From: Eustoma russellianum
Taxonomy: Eukaryota; Streptophyta; Magnoliopsida; Gentianales; Gentianaceae
Assembly (NCBI GenBank): GCA_036186865.1
Contig: AP025066.1
Coordinates: 16,526,516 to 16,590,515, forward strand
Reading direction: 5' to 3'
Length of the DNA stretch: 64,000 nucleotides
Part shown: in pieces, positions 33,506 to 45,500 of the stretch
How positions within the stretch are numbered: position 1 is the stretch's first letter
Layout of the letters: every line of letters starts with the position of its first letter
The notes under the pieces: generated by a model
The model's database searches: none
Seen by the model: only the letters and a program-made list of their open reading frames with translations
Told to the model about the DNA's origin: nothing
Translations under genes and position numbers: made by a program

Positions 33506-34183
33506 GACCCGGGGTCATGCATTGCACGATTAGATGAATGTTTCTAAGAATGTAGGTTTATCATGCATCACGTATGTGGCATTGCATTTCACGCTCATTT
33601 CGCACGATTATGTGTTTTGATTGTTTTAAGAAGTTATGACCATTATACGTATTTGTGAAAACGTGGACAGTCTATTTTCGCATTAACGTACTTATACGTA
33701 TTTCACTACTGTCCTAGCATGTATGATCTCACAGGGCCGATGAAGGCAGGATACCTACTGAGTGACGTTTTTGTCGCTCACACCGTTCGTTTTGTTTCTT
33801 GCAGACAATTCAGGGTATGATTACATATGGGTTGGAGAAGATTCAGAGTGGGCTCAGTGGGACTCGTAGAGACTATTTGGAGATTGAGGATCAAGAATTG
33901 AGGAAGTTATTTTATTTATTATTTCATTTGAGGACTTAGCTTAGGGATTTTATTTTACGAACTTTATGATGACGTTTAGGAGATTTTGACTTGATGTTGA
34001 CTATATATGATTTCGAGGATTTTACTTTTGATTTAGGGTTTGAGTTGATTTAATTTGCTTCCGCAATCGAATACTCTGCCGTTTTGATAAGTGCAGGGGT
34101 TTCATACAGATACCTTGTATATCCCTTAGTGGAATACGGCGGGCGTACCGTTCTGACCCTAGGGTTCAGGGCGGGGCGCTACA

Positions 34184-34202
34184 GGTGGTATCAGAGCCGA
34201 GG
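34184..34202 (+). other. primer-binding site of element C
   Basis: GGTGGTATCAGAGCCGAGG directly follows the LTR, an exact match to the initiator tRNA-Met 3' end (TGGTATCAGAGCC). Confidence 0.9.
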
Positions 34203-34224
34203 CTCTAGATCTACTGCGGAAAAC

Positions 34225-34430
34225 GTAGAATTAAGAAATGATTTTAGACGTAAGAGATAACTATAGATTTAAGTTCTGTTAATAGATGTAAGTTTGATCT
34301 TAGACTAAGTTTGATTCTAGACATAAGCTGTGATCTGAGACTAAGTTTAATTCTAGACGTAAGCTATGATCTGAGACTAAGTTTGACCTAGAATAAGTTT
34401 GATTTAGACTAAGTGATGATCAGACTGGGG
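34225..34430 (+). repeat. leader repeats of element C
   Basis: Degenerate units of about 36 bases built on TAAGCTGTGATCTGAGACTA and TAAGTTTGATTCTAGAC recur at least five times. Similar words lie just inside the PBS of elements A, B and gypsy 1. Confidence 0.7.
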
Positions 34431-34547
34431 GCACGGCTGGTTTCTATTTCGTTTTGTTTATATGTATTTGACTGTTTTCTATTTCTTGAGTTATATATTT
34501 CCTGAAATGCCCTTGGCCAAAACTAAAAATTTTCTTGTCATAGCAAA

Positions 34548-34830
34548 ATGCCGCCAAGAAAGGAGAACGATATGAACGGCAATAGGAATCCTTCTGAGAA
34601 TAGGGCTCCACCGCAGGTCATGCTTCCCCAGACCCTGACCGACGCACTACTGGTCATGGCCCAAGCTGTGGCGCAATAACATCGGTAGCCACAGGCTCCA
34701 CCACCGCACTTGGGACTTGAGACTCTTCTAAAACGGATGTAGAGGAGTGGTGGTGCAACACAACTGACGCCACTGATCACTTGGATCTAATTTTAGAATG
34801 AGTTCAAGAGGTATTACGTGCTGACAGTAC
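34548..34830 (+). pseudogene. element C gag start, broken
   Basis: An ATG at 34548 opens 43 codons beginning MPPRKENDMNGNRNPSENRA and running to MLPQTLTDALLVMAQAVAQ, then a TAA at 34677. Gypsy 1 gag starts similarly (MPPRRNNN...PQALVDALV). Further stops follow, with short gag-like words (FKRYYV) near 34800. The rest of gag is missing. It sits at the expected distance from the PBS. Confidence 0.65.
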
Positions 34831-36053
34831 AATCTTCAGAGCATGGCTCTAGATGCACGGCGGAAATGTAGAATTAGGCCATGATATTAGAAAATAAGTT
34901 ACGATTTTGCCTCTAAGTCACAATCTTATACATACGTGATGATTTGAACATAAGCGATGATCATGAACATAGGTATTGATCTTAGTTATAAGCGATGATC
35001 CTGAATATAAGGCGCGATCTTAGATATAAATAACGATCTCGATTAAGAGTTGACCTTAGACATAAGTATTGATTTAGTAATAAGTGTTGATTATGTACTA
35101 ATTATGATTTGGAAATAAGACGTGATCTTAGACTTAAGAAATGATGATGCCAAGAACAATCCTAGAAATAAGTTATGATCTTAAACTTAAGAAGTCGACC
35201 GGTTTCAAAACACGTATACCTAGGGTATCCCATACGATTCTCCCTTATCTGAGGTTGATCATAACTCTCTAAGCTATGATCTTAGTGACCCTAGTTGAAT
35301 ACTATATAATTGATTTGAATGAATTACAATGTTAACTAGAATATCCTACTACAAACGTTAGTTGACATATTAATGGGTCAGATAGTAACTCGGGTTGCCT
35401 TACCATAACTGCAATATGGCACTTAGTACCATTAGGATAAAGTAAAGCGGGTCCACATCTCTACTTGTACGGTAACATCAGAGCAGGTTTAGGTCTAAGT
35501 TGTGACTATAGCTACTAAGAAAAGAATTATAATAGTATAACAAATACTAAGAGATGATTTATAGTAGAATGGTAGAAACTAAATAACGATTAGCGTTATA
35601 ATCAATAGAGTTTAGTTAAGGATATTGTACAAAGGAATTTATAGTCTAGGGTTAAGATGTTGAATGTAGGGTAATCAAAATAGGTCGACGATATTAGTCT
35701 TATTAGAGGTAGTGAACAACAGCGGCCTGCGATAATCGACTATAGTATGTATCTTGGAATACTATATCATTACAAAATTGTGGGTTAAGTGTTGACATCA
35801 AAACATTTGGTTTGAATCTAGCAGGCTTGAATTGAAATAGAGTAAGCGTGAACCAGTAGTGGTTGCTTGTTCAAATGAGATTTAACCAGGATAATTAGCG
35901 GTTCAAATAACCAATTAAAGAAATACAGTAGATCAGTATGGCGCACAGAAGCATGGCAAATTAGAATACCTTAAGTCGATAAATATTTAGTGTGTCATGC
36001 TAGGATTCGACAATTTAAGTTAAGGATTTTATCATAGTAGGCGAAGGTTAGAC
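34831..36053 (+). other. non-coding internal sequence of element C, 5' part
   Basis: It opens with a copy of PBS-leader sequence (gcatggctctagatgcacgg, like that at 34196), then AT-rich sequence dense in GATCTTAGA/TAAGTGATGAT words. No pol motif and no frame over about 60 codons was found. It ends at the TSD of element D. Confidence 0.6.
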
Positions 36054-37004
36054 TGTCATACCCCGTGACTTTTAAGCGCGACTTTCAATACTTAAAAGTC
36101 AACCTTAAATGCAATTTAATTAATTTTGTAGGCTATGAGACTTAGTAACATAAAATATAGAAAAACAAGGAAAATGGGTTAAAAGTGAGAATTAAGGAAA
36201 TTAGGTAAATTACCAAAAGTACCCCTACTAAATGATAGGGGAGTTACACCATACTTTGGTATAATTCCCCATTAGCATAAAGGGGGCGGTTGAAAGGCAA
36301 AGAAAGAGGGGGAAGAAAAATGCCTAGAGAGAAAAGAGAAGGAGAAAAGAGGAAGAAGAAGAAAAGGAAGAAAGAGCGGTCAATCTAGGTGCAACCTTTC
36401 TCGAAATCCTGCAGTACACTCGTAAGGCTAACTAGAAACAAAGGCAAGTAATCTTTCTATACGCTTTACGCAAATTTTGATACTTTAGGCCCTATGTTCT
36501 TACAAAGAGAAAACTTGGATCACACATTAGTAGTTTTGACTTGTCTATGCTAAATGCTTTATTATATGTGTAATTGTTGTTGTTGTTGAGAAAAGTTATG
36601 TTCTTTGGCCCAATATCTGAAAATAATTATATTGTGATCTTTGTTGTTAAATATGCCCACATGAGTGTTATACGTGATGTGTTCATTGTCCTTGTGTAAG
36701 TTCTTAAGTTTGGTGATTACACCTTGGATGCTCTGAGTGTGTTTGCACGGAGTGGAAGGATGAATGTTGACATTGTTGTAAGACTTGTTGGGTTGGAAGG
36801 TTTGAAGATATCTATTGAAAGTTGTGGGTGATAGAAGGTTTAGGGTGGATACTAGTTTGCTTGTTTAAGAATCAAATCGTATTAGTTGTGTGTTAAGCAT
36901 GATGAATCCAGGAACTAAGATGGATCTTGAAGTGTTGAACATGAAAGGGTTGAAGAAGAAAGGTGTTGGGTGGAAGTTACTGCAGAAAAACTGCAGTTTA
37001 GAAC

Positions 37005-37265
37005 CGCCAGAACACTTCGAACACCTACATTAGGCGCTTCAAGTCACATTAGGCGCCTAATGTAGCGTTCAATGTGTCCTGAAGCATCCCCGTACACTTC
37101 GAACACCTGCATTAGGCGCTCTATGTCACATTAGGCACTTCATGTAGGCGTTCAATGTCTACGACACATCCTCGAACACTTCGAACGCCTAGTATAGGCG
37201 CTTTATGTCACTTTAGGCGCCTCATGTGGCGTTCCAAGTATACTGGAAGTCTTTTTGACGCTTTA
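37005..37265. repeat. AGGCGC-rich repeats in LTR D
   Basis: Three units of about 80 bases each start CACTTCGAACRCCT and carry pairs of TTAGGCGC words. The first unit contains the perfect 16-bp palindrome CATTAGGCGCCTAATG (37047-37062; 46332-46347 in the 3' LTR). Confidence 0.85.
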
Positions 37266-38009
37266 GGCGCCCTATGTAAGTGTAGCAACTTTATACACTT
37301 CCTTTGAACATAAAATGCAAGGGTATTTGAGGTGTAATTGAGGAATAGATGGTAAGATTGACTAAGTAAGAATAAGATTGAATCCCAAGTGAATTAGTGA
37401 GACGAACGGACTTGGAAAGATACAAACAGGGAGTGTTTGAGGTGCAAGACCATATACTTGATATGTAAGATGTGTGTGTGAGATACCTTTATTATCTTCC
37501 ATTGCTCATAAATTATAAAGTGTTTTGAAAGTGTGCTAGAGTTGTAAACATTAAGTGTGAATGAGTAGGGTTAAGTATGAATTCGAAGTGGATTCGTGAT
37601 ATGAAAGGGCATGAAGTGGTATGAATGAGGTGTATTTGAGTTTTAAACGTTAAGTGTGAATGAGTAGAGTTAGGTATGAATCCAAAGTGAGTTAGCAATA
37701 TGAAAGAACACAAAATGGTACGAAAAGGGTGTGTTTGAGGAAGTATGAACGAGCAAGGTTAAGTGTGAACTTGAGATGATTTCGTAATACGAAGGGACAT
37801 GAAATGATACGAGCAGGATGTGATAGAGGTTCATGAATTTGTACTTGATATGTAAAGTGTGTGTGCATGTTTACACATTTGATATGATGTTACATGAGCA
37901 TTCTGCATCATGACATGGGCACTTGCATTTGATTTGAGAATTGCTTTGCGAAAGAACATGTGTTTACAAGAAAAGTTTGAAGTTTTCGAAAGACAAGATG
38001 GCTGCTGGT

Positions 38010-38295
38010 TGATCGCAGGGTATAAAAGTCACGCCTGCGAAAGCAGGGTATAAAAGCGTGATCTGTGAATCAACAGCAGGGTATAAAGTATTTTATGGGG
38101 CCGTGGACCTATCAGCACGGAAAATAAAGTTATTTTATGGGGCTGTGGACCTTTCAGCACGGATATATGATATATGTAATGGGGCCGTGGACCTTTCAGC
38201 ACGGGGTATAAAGTTATATGTTATGGGGCCGTGGACCTTTCAGCACGGGGTATAAAGTTCTGTTTGTTGTGGACTGATCACCCATAGGGTATAAA
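38010..38295 (+). repeat. tandem array with TATA-like modules in 5' LTR D
   Basis: Four units of ATGGGGCCGTGGACCTTTCA-GCACGG alternate with spacers, and the word GGGTATAAA occurs six times (near 38018, 38047, 38081, 38205, 38249 and 38288). The 3' LTR has six of the 26-base units. Because the unit length is a multiple of three, both strands keep chance reading frames open; these are not genes. Confidence 0.9.
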
Positions 38296-39058
38296 GTTCT
38301 GCTACGCGAAGAATATGATAAGAAGTATTATGAAAAGTTTGTGAAATGACACGCATGACATGTTTATGAAAGAAGACTTATGCATGGGTGTTGTGTGTGG
38401 TTTTAAAGAAGTTCATGCATCATGTTACACGAAGCATAAGATTTGACATGTAAGAAATGTGACTAGCTTATGACTTGCTTATGTGATATGTTGTTTTAGT
38501 ACATGTTTGTTCTCATATCCGTGTATCATTTATGTGTTTTATCTGTTTGAGGAATTCTTATACAGATGCTATTTGCAAACCCGAGCACCTTATTTTGGGC
38601 AATGACTTATACACTGGTGGCTCGTCATGTGTGGTCCCATAAGGTATATAGACGGGTTACTTGCTGGCGATAATTTCGCTAAGAACAGATACTCTATTCC
38701 TTTTCAGGTGAGCCGGAATATGAAATGATATTTATCGAAGACGATGGCGAGTGGGCTCAGTGGGATGATGGACATGGAAGTAGATAGATGTTTGCTTACT
38801 TTCTTTATGTTGGAAAACTTGATGTTTATTATGCTGTACTGGAGGATAAGTTAGACAGTTGTCTGAACACCCTTTTATTTCCGCTGTACTTTTTGGTTGT
38901 ATTAATGATGATGAAATTTTAAATTGGATGACGTTTCTGCTGATTTATCTTACGTCATGAATGATGTACGCTTGATCTGCTTTGACGCTTCGTAGTTCTC
39001 ATAGTAGACTACGGCGGGTGCACTGGTTCGGATGATGGTATCGGGCCGGGGCGTTACA

Positions 39059-39077
39059 GGTGGTATCAGAGACTAGG
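39059..39077 (+). other. primer-binding site of element D
   Basis: GGTGGTATCAGAGACTAGG follows the LTR, an initiator tRNA-Met site with changes after TATCAGAG. Confidence 0.85.
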
Positions 39078-39197
39078 CTTCAGATCTATCTCGGAAACTT
39101 AGGTTCATGATCTTATAGCAAATTAAGATGTGATTTTCCCTTAAGTTTGATCCTTAGGTATAAGTGATGATTTTCTAGAGTTTAAGTATGATCTAGG

Positions 39198-39632
39198 TTG
39201 GGTGTGTGCGAGCGCGTATATCATTTAAATTTCTATAATAATTTAAATTGTCAGACCCCATTGATCTCTTGGATACAACTTTGTGATGCCTTTCTGAAAT
39301 ATTACGTGCCCAAGACAGCGATCTTAGACAAGATAAGGGCGTTCGACGGGCTAAAACAGAGTCAGGTGATAATGTCGGAGTATGCCGACCATGTCCATGC
39401 TTTGGGTAAGTTCGCTCCTGCGATTATGTCTGATAATCGCTTAAAGATGACAAAGTTCGAACGAGGTTTGGACTCAAGAATTCAGTCAGCAATTGTAAAC
39501 GCATGGATGAGAACATACGAGGACATGATGGATGCATGTTTTCACGTCGAGAGTGATTTCAGCAGAGTGGCGGCAAGAAAGGCCGATGCAGGATACTCCG
39601 ACAAAGGTAAGAGGTTAAGAGAAGAGATTTGA
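39198..39632 (+). pseudogene. element D gag, N-terminally truncated
   Basis: The 144-codon frame matches gypsy gag from SWIQLCDAFLKYYVPKTAIL through FDGLKQSQVIMSEYADHVHA, LGKFAPAIMSDNRLKMTKFE and RGLDSRIQSAIVNA. These correspond to the canonical F...YFP, Q..MTV.EY and F..L.RFAP motifs. The first 27 residues are not gag-like and the real N-terminus (MPPR...) is absent, so the ATG here is not the original start. A stop at 39632 separates it from the zinc knuckle. Confidence 0.8.
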
Positions 39633-39740
39633 GTTGGTGGCAGGCCAGGACGTTGGATCAAGGTTCTGAAGAGAGGCTCGGTTGAGAAAATTTCATAGAC
39701 CCCCACAACAGAATTTAGTTGTACAGCAGGTTGAAAGAGT

Positions 39741-39959
39741 TTGTCGCACTTCAATAAGGGTCATGTCGGCGAATGTAGGAAGTTGGAAAGAGTATGTTAT
39801 CGATGCGGACAGGTGGGAAACCTTATTCGAGATTGCTCAGAGATGAGAAAGAATGCTCAGGGAGAAGTCGCTCAGCAGCCGAGGACGAATGTCCGCGTCA
39901 ATGTCATGATTGCCATGGATATTTGGAAGTCGCCGATGTGGTATGAGGTACAATTTTAG
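39741..39959 (+). pseudogene. element D gag zinc-knuckle segment
   Basis: The frame reads SHFNKGHVGECRKLERVCYR then CGQVGNLIRDCSEMRK. The knuckle is normally C-X2-C-X4-H-X4-C; here it is CYRCGQVGNLIRDC, so the metal-binding His has become Asn. The preceding GHVGEC matches the GxHxGxC segment found before plant gypsy knuckles. The C-terminal part leads into the protease. Confidence 0.8.
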
Positions 39960-40200
39960 TGAACAAGATATTCACCAATGTACTTTTGATAGTGGCGTGA
40001 ACCCCTCTTTTGTGGCAAAGGGATTTGTTAAGCGCCTTTATGGTTCACCAGAATAGTTGGAGATTCCATACTGTGTCCAAGCGTCCAAGATCAAATTACG
40101 ATTCCACATCAACATTGACTATCGATTAAAACAAGTGACAGTTAAGAATTCTGTGATGGAAGGTATAACCTTTCAAGGGAATTGCTGTTGATTGAAGGAA
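39960..40200 (+). pseudogene. element D protease remnant
   Basis: Near 39975-40030 the sequence encodes LFDSGVNPSFVAKGFVKRL, corresponding to LFDSGATHSFVS. The catalytic DSG is intact but the following residues have changed. The C-terminal GMDWL motif is not visible; an abrupt jump to the end of RT follows near 40240. Confidence 0.65.
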
Positions 40201-40229
40201 GTTGAACTTATTACCAAGTGGTCTAGATC

Positions 40230-40748
40230 TACGAATGACACCGAAGTCGGCGTTTCTTGGGTCTAGCTAGTTATCATAGGAAGTTTGTCGAGGGATTCTC
40301 GACAATAGCGATGTTTCTCAATTTCCCTTACTCAAAAAAAGTCCAAGTTTGAGTGGACGGCATAATGCGAGAAAAGCTTCACGGAGCATAAGAGGAGGTT
40401 AACCATAGCTCCAGTATTGGCTCAACCTTCTGGTACTGATGGGTTGTGATATGTAGTGATGTGTCAAAAAAAAAGTCTAGGTACGTAAACTGTAGCGTAA
40501 GTTATGACTTTCCATCCAAATTGAGTTTAGTTGATACTTCACTTGTAGACTGTGTTTTGATGCAATACGAACGAGTTATCACGTATGCCTCAGGACAGCT
40601 AAGCATGAGACAGCTAAGAGGGTTGGAACTACAAAAGGACTACGGCTTAACCATTAATTACCATCCAGGAAGAGCTAATAAAGTGGCCAATGTATTAAAC
40701 GGAAAATCTAACCATGCGCGACAGTCACCACTTGAGAGAGAAATATAA
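40230..40748 (+). pseudogene. element D RT end and RNase H remnant
   Basis: Near 40245-40310 the frames read FLGLASYH/YYRKFVEGFSTIAMF, the RT thumb to RNase H linker. An intact 100-codon stretch then has LMQYERVITYASGQLSMRQL and LELQKDYGLTINYHPGRANK followed by VANVLN, matching the RNase H motifs VIAYASRQL and LIKDYDxxIxYHPGKANVVADALSR. The catalytic palm of RT, with its YxDD motif, is deleted. Confidence 0.8.
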
Positions 40749-40949
40749 GAATTTAGCTTGGTTTCTGTTGACTCTATAGTAATGTTTTTGCATCATTGAC
40801 CATCACCCCGAGTTTGATGGATTGGTTGAAAGAAGCTCGAAAGAAGAATAGGACTGTGGGTGATATTGCTGGGAAACTGAGGTATAGTCAGATTGATGAA
40901 TTTCAGACCAAGGTGGACAGGAACTTATGTTAGAGGAAAAATGTGTGTA

Positions 40950-42210
40950 CATGATTTAGATGAGCTAAGAAAAGAAATTTTGCAAGGGGGCTTACAGCTC
41001 AAGGTTATCAATAAATCATGGTAGCACCAGAATGTACAAGGATCGCTAACAATATTATTGGTGGTGTAAGATGAAGAGACACATTGCGGAGTTCATTGGG
41101 AGATGTCTGGTGTGTCAGTAAGTTGAGACTGAACACCAAGAACCTAGTGGATTAGTGATACCGTTGGAGCTTCCAGGGTAGAGATAGGAACTTATTACTA
41201 TAGACTTTATGGTTGATTACCGAAAACAAGAAGTGGATATAACATGATTTTGGTGATTGTGGATCGATCGACCAATCTGCACATTTTCTATCGGTCTCGA
41301 GGGAAGTATTTCTCGGAAGTTGGTAAGTTTAGATATGGACAACATTGTCAGCCTACAGGGTGTTCCAATAAGTATAGTGTCTGACCGAGATCAACGGTTC
41401 ACTTCCAAGCTCTGGATAATATTCTAGAGAGCCCTGGGTAAGAAGTTAAGGATGAGTACATCCTATCACCCTCAGACATGGACAGTCTGAACGGACTATG
41501 CATACCCTAAAAGACATGTTAAAAGCTGGTGTCCTAGATTTCAAAAGGAGTTGGGGATGTAATGGTGAAGTTAATGGAGTTCTATCATAATAACAGTCAC
41601 CACAGTGCAATTGATATGGCTCCTTTTGAAGCTTTGTATGGAAAGAAGTGTAGCTCTCCGGTTTATTGGGATGAATTCGGTGGGAGGACCATCACCGAAC
41701 ATGAATGACTCGAGAAGACATTAGGAAGTGCGAGAATCACTCGAGAGAGACTCAAGTCGGCTCAAGACCGCAACAAAAGTTAGACGGATTCTAAACGACG
41801 ACCTTTGGAGTTTAATGTAGGTGGAAAGGTTTATTTGAGAATATCACCTAAAAAAAGGGGGGTACTATGATATTGGAGTGAAGGGCAATTTAAGACCCCG
41901 TTCTATTGGTCCGTATGAGATACTTGAGAATTCCGGTATTGGTGCAAGTCCAAAAGGTATTTCATGTATCTCAGTTAAGGAAGTATGTGACGGATCCGAT
42001 CAGTGTGCTCGAAGCACAAACTTTGGAACTCAATAGTGAGGATATATATGAATAGATACCTGTGAGGATCGTAGAACGAAAGGACCAAGTGTTGAGGAAA
42101 CGGGGGATCTCTTATGTGAAGGTCCAGTGGAGCAATCACATGAAACGGAAAGCTATTTGGAAACTTGAAGAGCGGATGCAGGAGAAGTATCCTCAATTCT
42201 TCAATTAAGG
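40950..42210 (+). pseudogene. element D integrase remnant
   Basis: Successive frames give KMKRHIAEFIGRCLVCQ (zinc-binding HHCC end), TEHQEPSGLVIPLELPG, ITIDFMVDYRK, GVPISIVSDRDQRFTSKLW (core Asp region, 41350-41420) and STSYHPQT (41455-41475). APFEALYGKKCSSPVYWDEF-like sequence (41620-41680) and the tail through 42200 follow. At least eight stops or shifts interrupt it. It ends immediately before the polypurine tract. Confidence 0.75.
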
Positions 42211-42214
42211 TACG

Positions 42215-42253
42215 CAAGTTTCAAGGACGAAACTTTTTGTAAGGAGGGTGGAA
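42215..42253 (+). promoter_or_regulatory. polypurine tract and flanking hairpin of element D
   Basis: AAGTTTCAAGGACGAAACTT is followed by TTTGTAAGGAGGGTGGAA and then the LTR. AAGGAGGGTGGAA is the likely polypurine tract. The hairpin has one change against the A, B and C version. Confidence 0.8.
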
Positions 42254-42585
42254 TGTCATACCCCGTGACTTTTAAGCGCGACTTTCAATACTTAAAAGTC
42301 AACCTTAAATGCAATTTAATTAATTTTGTAGGCTATGAGACTTAGTAACATAAAATATAGAAAAACAAGGAAAAGGGGTTAAAAGTGAGAATTAAGGAAA
42401 TTAGGTAAATTACCAAAAATACCCCTACTAAATGATAGGGGAGTTACACCATACTTTGGTATAACTCCCCATTAGCATAAAGGGGGCGGTTGAAAGGCAA
42501 AGAAAGAGGGGGAAGAAAAACGCCTAGAGAGAAAAGAGAAGGAGAAAAGAGGAAGAAGAAGAAGAGAAGAAGAAAAGGAAGAAAG
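42254..42585 (+). repeat. 3' LTR of element D, first part
   Basis: Matches 36054-36374 and is cut by insertion F after the TSD GAAAG (42581-42585). Confidence 0.9.
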
Positions 42586-45500
42586 TGTAGGATCTGCAAG
42601 GCACCACTAGAAGGGGGGGTTGAATAGTGGGTGCGGAAAATTTGGTTTTTTAAAATTGTTTTGAACCAAAAACCCAACTTCTGAAAACAGTTTCTGTTTT
42701 CAGGACCAGTTTTAAAACGTTTTGAAAACTAGGTTTCAGGTCTTCAAAAATTCTGAAATTTGGAGAGAACTTAGCCTCAGATGTTATGAGGGTCCCCTAA
42801 AAATTTCAAATTAAAATTCAACCTCTAACCCCTTAAAACATCGTTGTTGGTCAGATTGCACAAATCTGCCAGGACCGATACACTGATTTGAAAATTTTAT
42901 TCCAATTTGTACACAACTCCAAATGCTCTGAAAATTTAATCACTAACCCCTTATATGTTATATTTAAATGGGTTGAAACAGTTTTGAAAAATTCTTTTGG
43001 GAAGTTAGTCAAATACGATCAAAGTCTCAACCTTTGCAAGCCTGAAAATCAGACTGCACTAGTCTCAGAACTTTGGACGTTTGAAAGACTTATACTTGTC
43101 AAAAGGGTTGAAACTTGCGCCAAAAGAACCCTAGAACGTGTGGTTATATTTTCTGAAAGTTTCGTGATTTTTGAAATTCGTTTACTATTTTTACGAACGT
43201 GATTAAAAACAGTAAACAGTGCTGAAACAGAAAATCAGTGCTGAAAGTAAATGACACCAAGAATTTTATACTGGTTCGGTTATCAACAACCTACTCCAGT
43301 CTTCAAGGAACACCTTCCTTGGTTCACACTAATCACACAACTCAAAAACACCTTACCACAGGGTTGATGGAGTTACACACCAACTCCAACCCTTTACAAA
43401 ACTTGTATGATAAATACAATTCGCACGAACACCACCACCTAGCAAGAATGAAGATTGATCACACCTTGATCAACCTTTTACAAAGATATATATTGAGTGG
43501 TGGTCTATGTCAAGCCTATTCAAGATTGAAAGATATGAATACAATAGGCTTACAAGAAGAAAGAAAGAAAGAGAGAATGTAGAAGAAGAAGAACTAGGCT
43601 TTTGATCACTTTGATTTTGCAATGCTTGGCCTTGTTTTGTTTGCTCTCTTCTCTTTCCTTTTAATGATGCATGGCCGTCCCCTTAGTGTAGCCTCCCCCT
43701 CTTGAAAATTATCTTTCAAGTCCTTGAGAGATTGTAAGACATCATTGTGACAAGGCCTTGCTTACTTGGCATCTTCTTATTTGATGATCATTTAAGCTTC
43801 GCTTACTTGGCACCTTCTTATTGGATGAATGTTGTCATCATTGATGACTTGGAAAAATCTGAGAATTTCACTTAAACATGTGCCAAAAATCATCACAAAA
43901 TAACTTCCATAAATCATAAGATATATCACATAAATTGCAAGACATCAAATCCTTCCCAACTAGGCAAAATTTCGGCCGTAATGTCTTATTGCCATGCTGA
44001 AAATTCAGCATGTGACACATGTGAATAAAGTTCAAATCATTACCATTTTTCTTTGATTTTTCTCATTAAAATGAATCACCAATTAATGGTAAATATTACT
44101 ATCACATGAGAAATGAATATGGACACAATTATACTCAAGAATTCGACCACACCAAGTCTTCACACATGCTGAAAAATTTCAGCATGTGTGATATGTAGAA
44201 TATCACACTTTATTAATTTAAATAATGTTCAAATCATTTCCATAACATCCCCAATTAATCCTCATGATACAAGACACAAAATACAGGCTCATATGGAGAT
44301 AAAATTCGGCCACCACATTAGTGCACATGCTGAATTTTCAGCATGTGTCACAATTGTGACAACATTTGAAATATTACCTTTTGTAGCTTCTTTCTTTAAG
44401 TCACCAACTTTGTATGATTGATTCTTGACCAATCAATATGCCAACAGGGCTCCACATATGCTCCATCTCAGCTGTAGGTGGCGTGTATACATGTATAGCA
44501 TGTGCTGAAAATTATTTTTGCTAACTTTGTAAAATAGTGCACATTTAATAATACACACATGTTATATTCCAATCATCCCTTAATTTAATTTTCTAGAACA
44601 CTTTAAGATGTACAACATATGTAAAAAGTGTCTAGATACGTGTCACATGATGTACCAAAAACGTTCCATGTGTTGTGTGCGTAGAAAACCGAATTTTCGA
44701 TATTTATCGATTACCCGATTTTTCTCTAATTTAAATTCCAACTTTTGCATATGTTATATATACTATGTTATACATAATATATATAATATATACTTTAAAT
44801 CTCAGCACTTGGCTGGTCTAAAGTGGTACCATTAGCATGTGACAAAATTAAACTTGGAATCTTCACATTTTGGCCTTAATGTGGGGTGATTTTGTGTGTG
44901 CAAATATGGAAAGTATTTTTGGCTGAACATATGGTCATGTGCACGAAATTTTTGTGAATTTTTGAAGTATAGGGGCTGGCCATTTATTTATGGCAAGTAC
45001 GTGACACGTTGGCGAAGTTTCGGTATTCGCCCAATACGACAAATTTCGGTTTAGAACCTTTTATCGTGTCGTATTTAATTTGTCATCACCATATCTTATA
45101 TCATATGATATAAGACCTGAATATACTCATAAATATCAGTTAAGTGTAGTGGTGTGAAGTTAACATACGTACGTAAAATATATAACGTGTCGGTAGTACG
45201 TTGGAATACATGTGTATGTGGCTTTATTTAAAAAATCTGAAAATATATGTAGTGTATATATATATATATGGCGTGTGTATTAAAGATGGGGAGGAGGAGA
45301 AAACTTTCCTTCCTTAGCTTTGTTGCCTTTGTGCCTTTTCCAAATGTGGCTTCCTTTAATGAACTACTTAGTTTATTAAACTATACTTCACTTAATGAAC
45401 TAGTTTAGTTCATTAATGGTGGCACCTGAAAATAGTGTAAGCACAACAAATGTTTGCCATATGATGTAAGCTTCAACGCTTCATGGCTCGTTAGTACGGC

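Larger units (their letters stand above)
32392..34183 (+). repeat. 5' LTR of element C
   Basis: Starts TATTATATCCC (TG mutated to TA; the 3' LTR keeps TGTTATATCCC) and ends GGGGCGCTACA. It contains a G-rich tract (32990-33185), a purine run (33290-33357), TTCCG pentamers (33416-33505) and the inverted repeat ATGCGA-GACGTAAG-TCGCAT near 33446. A 101-codon frame at 32766 recurs in the 3' LTR in altered form and is not a gene. Confidence 0.9.
36054..39058 (+). repeat. 5' LTR of element D
   Basis: A 3.0-kb LTR. Just inside its start lies GACTTTTAAG...CTTAAAAGTC (36067-36076 and 36091-36100), a perfect 10-bp inverted repeat. It also has GGCGCC-type repeats (37005-37265) and a 42-bp unit array with TATA-like words (38010-38295). 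Confidence 0.92.

Noticed and set aside
44188..44421. Possible small gene inside insertion F
   Set aside because: The frame spans two of the palindromic hairpins, has no recognisable domain and sits in a probable solo LTR.
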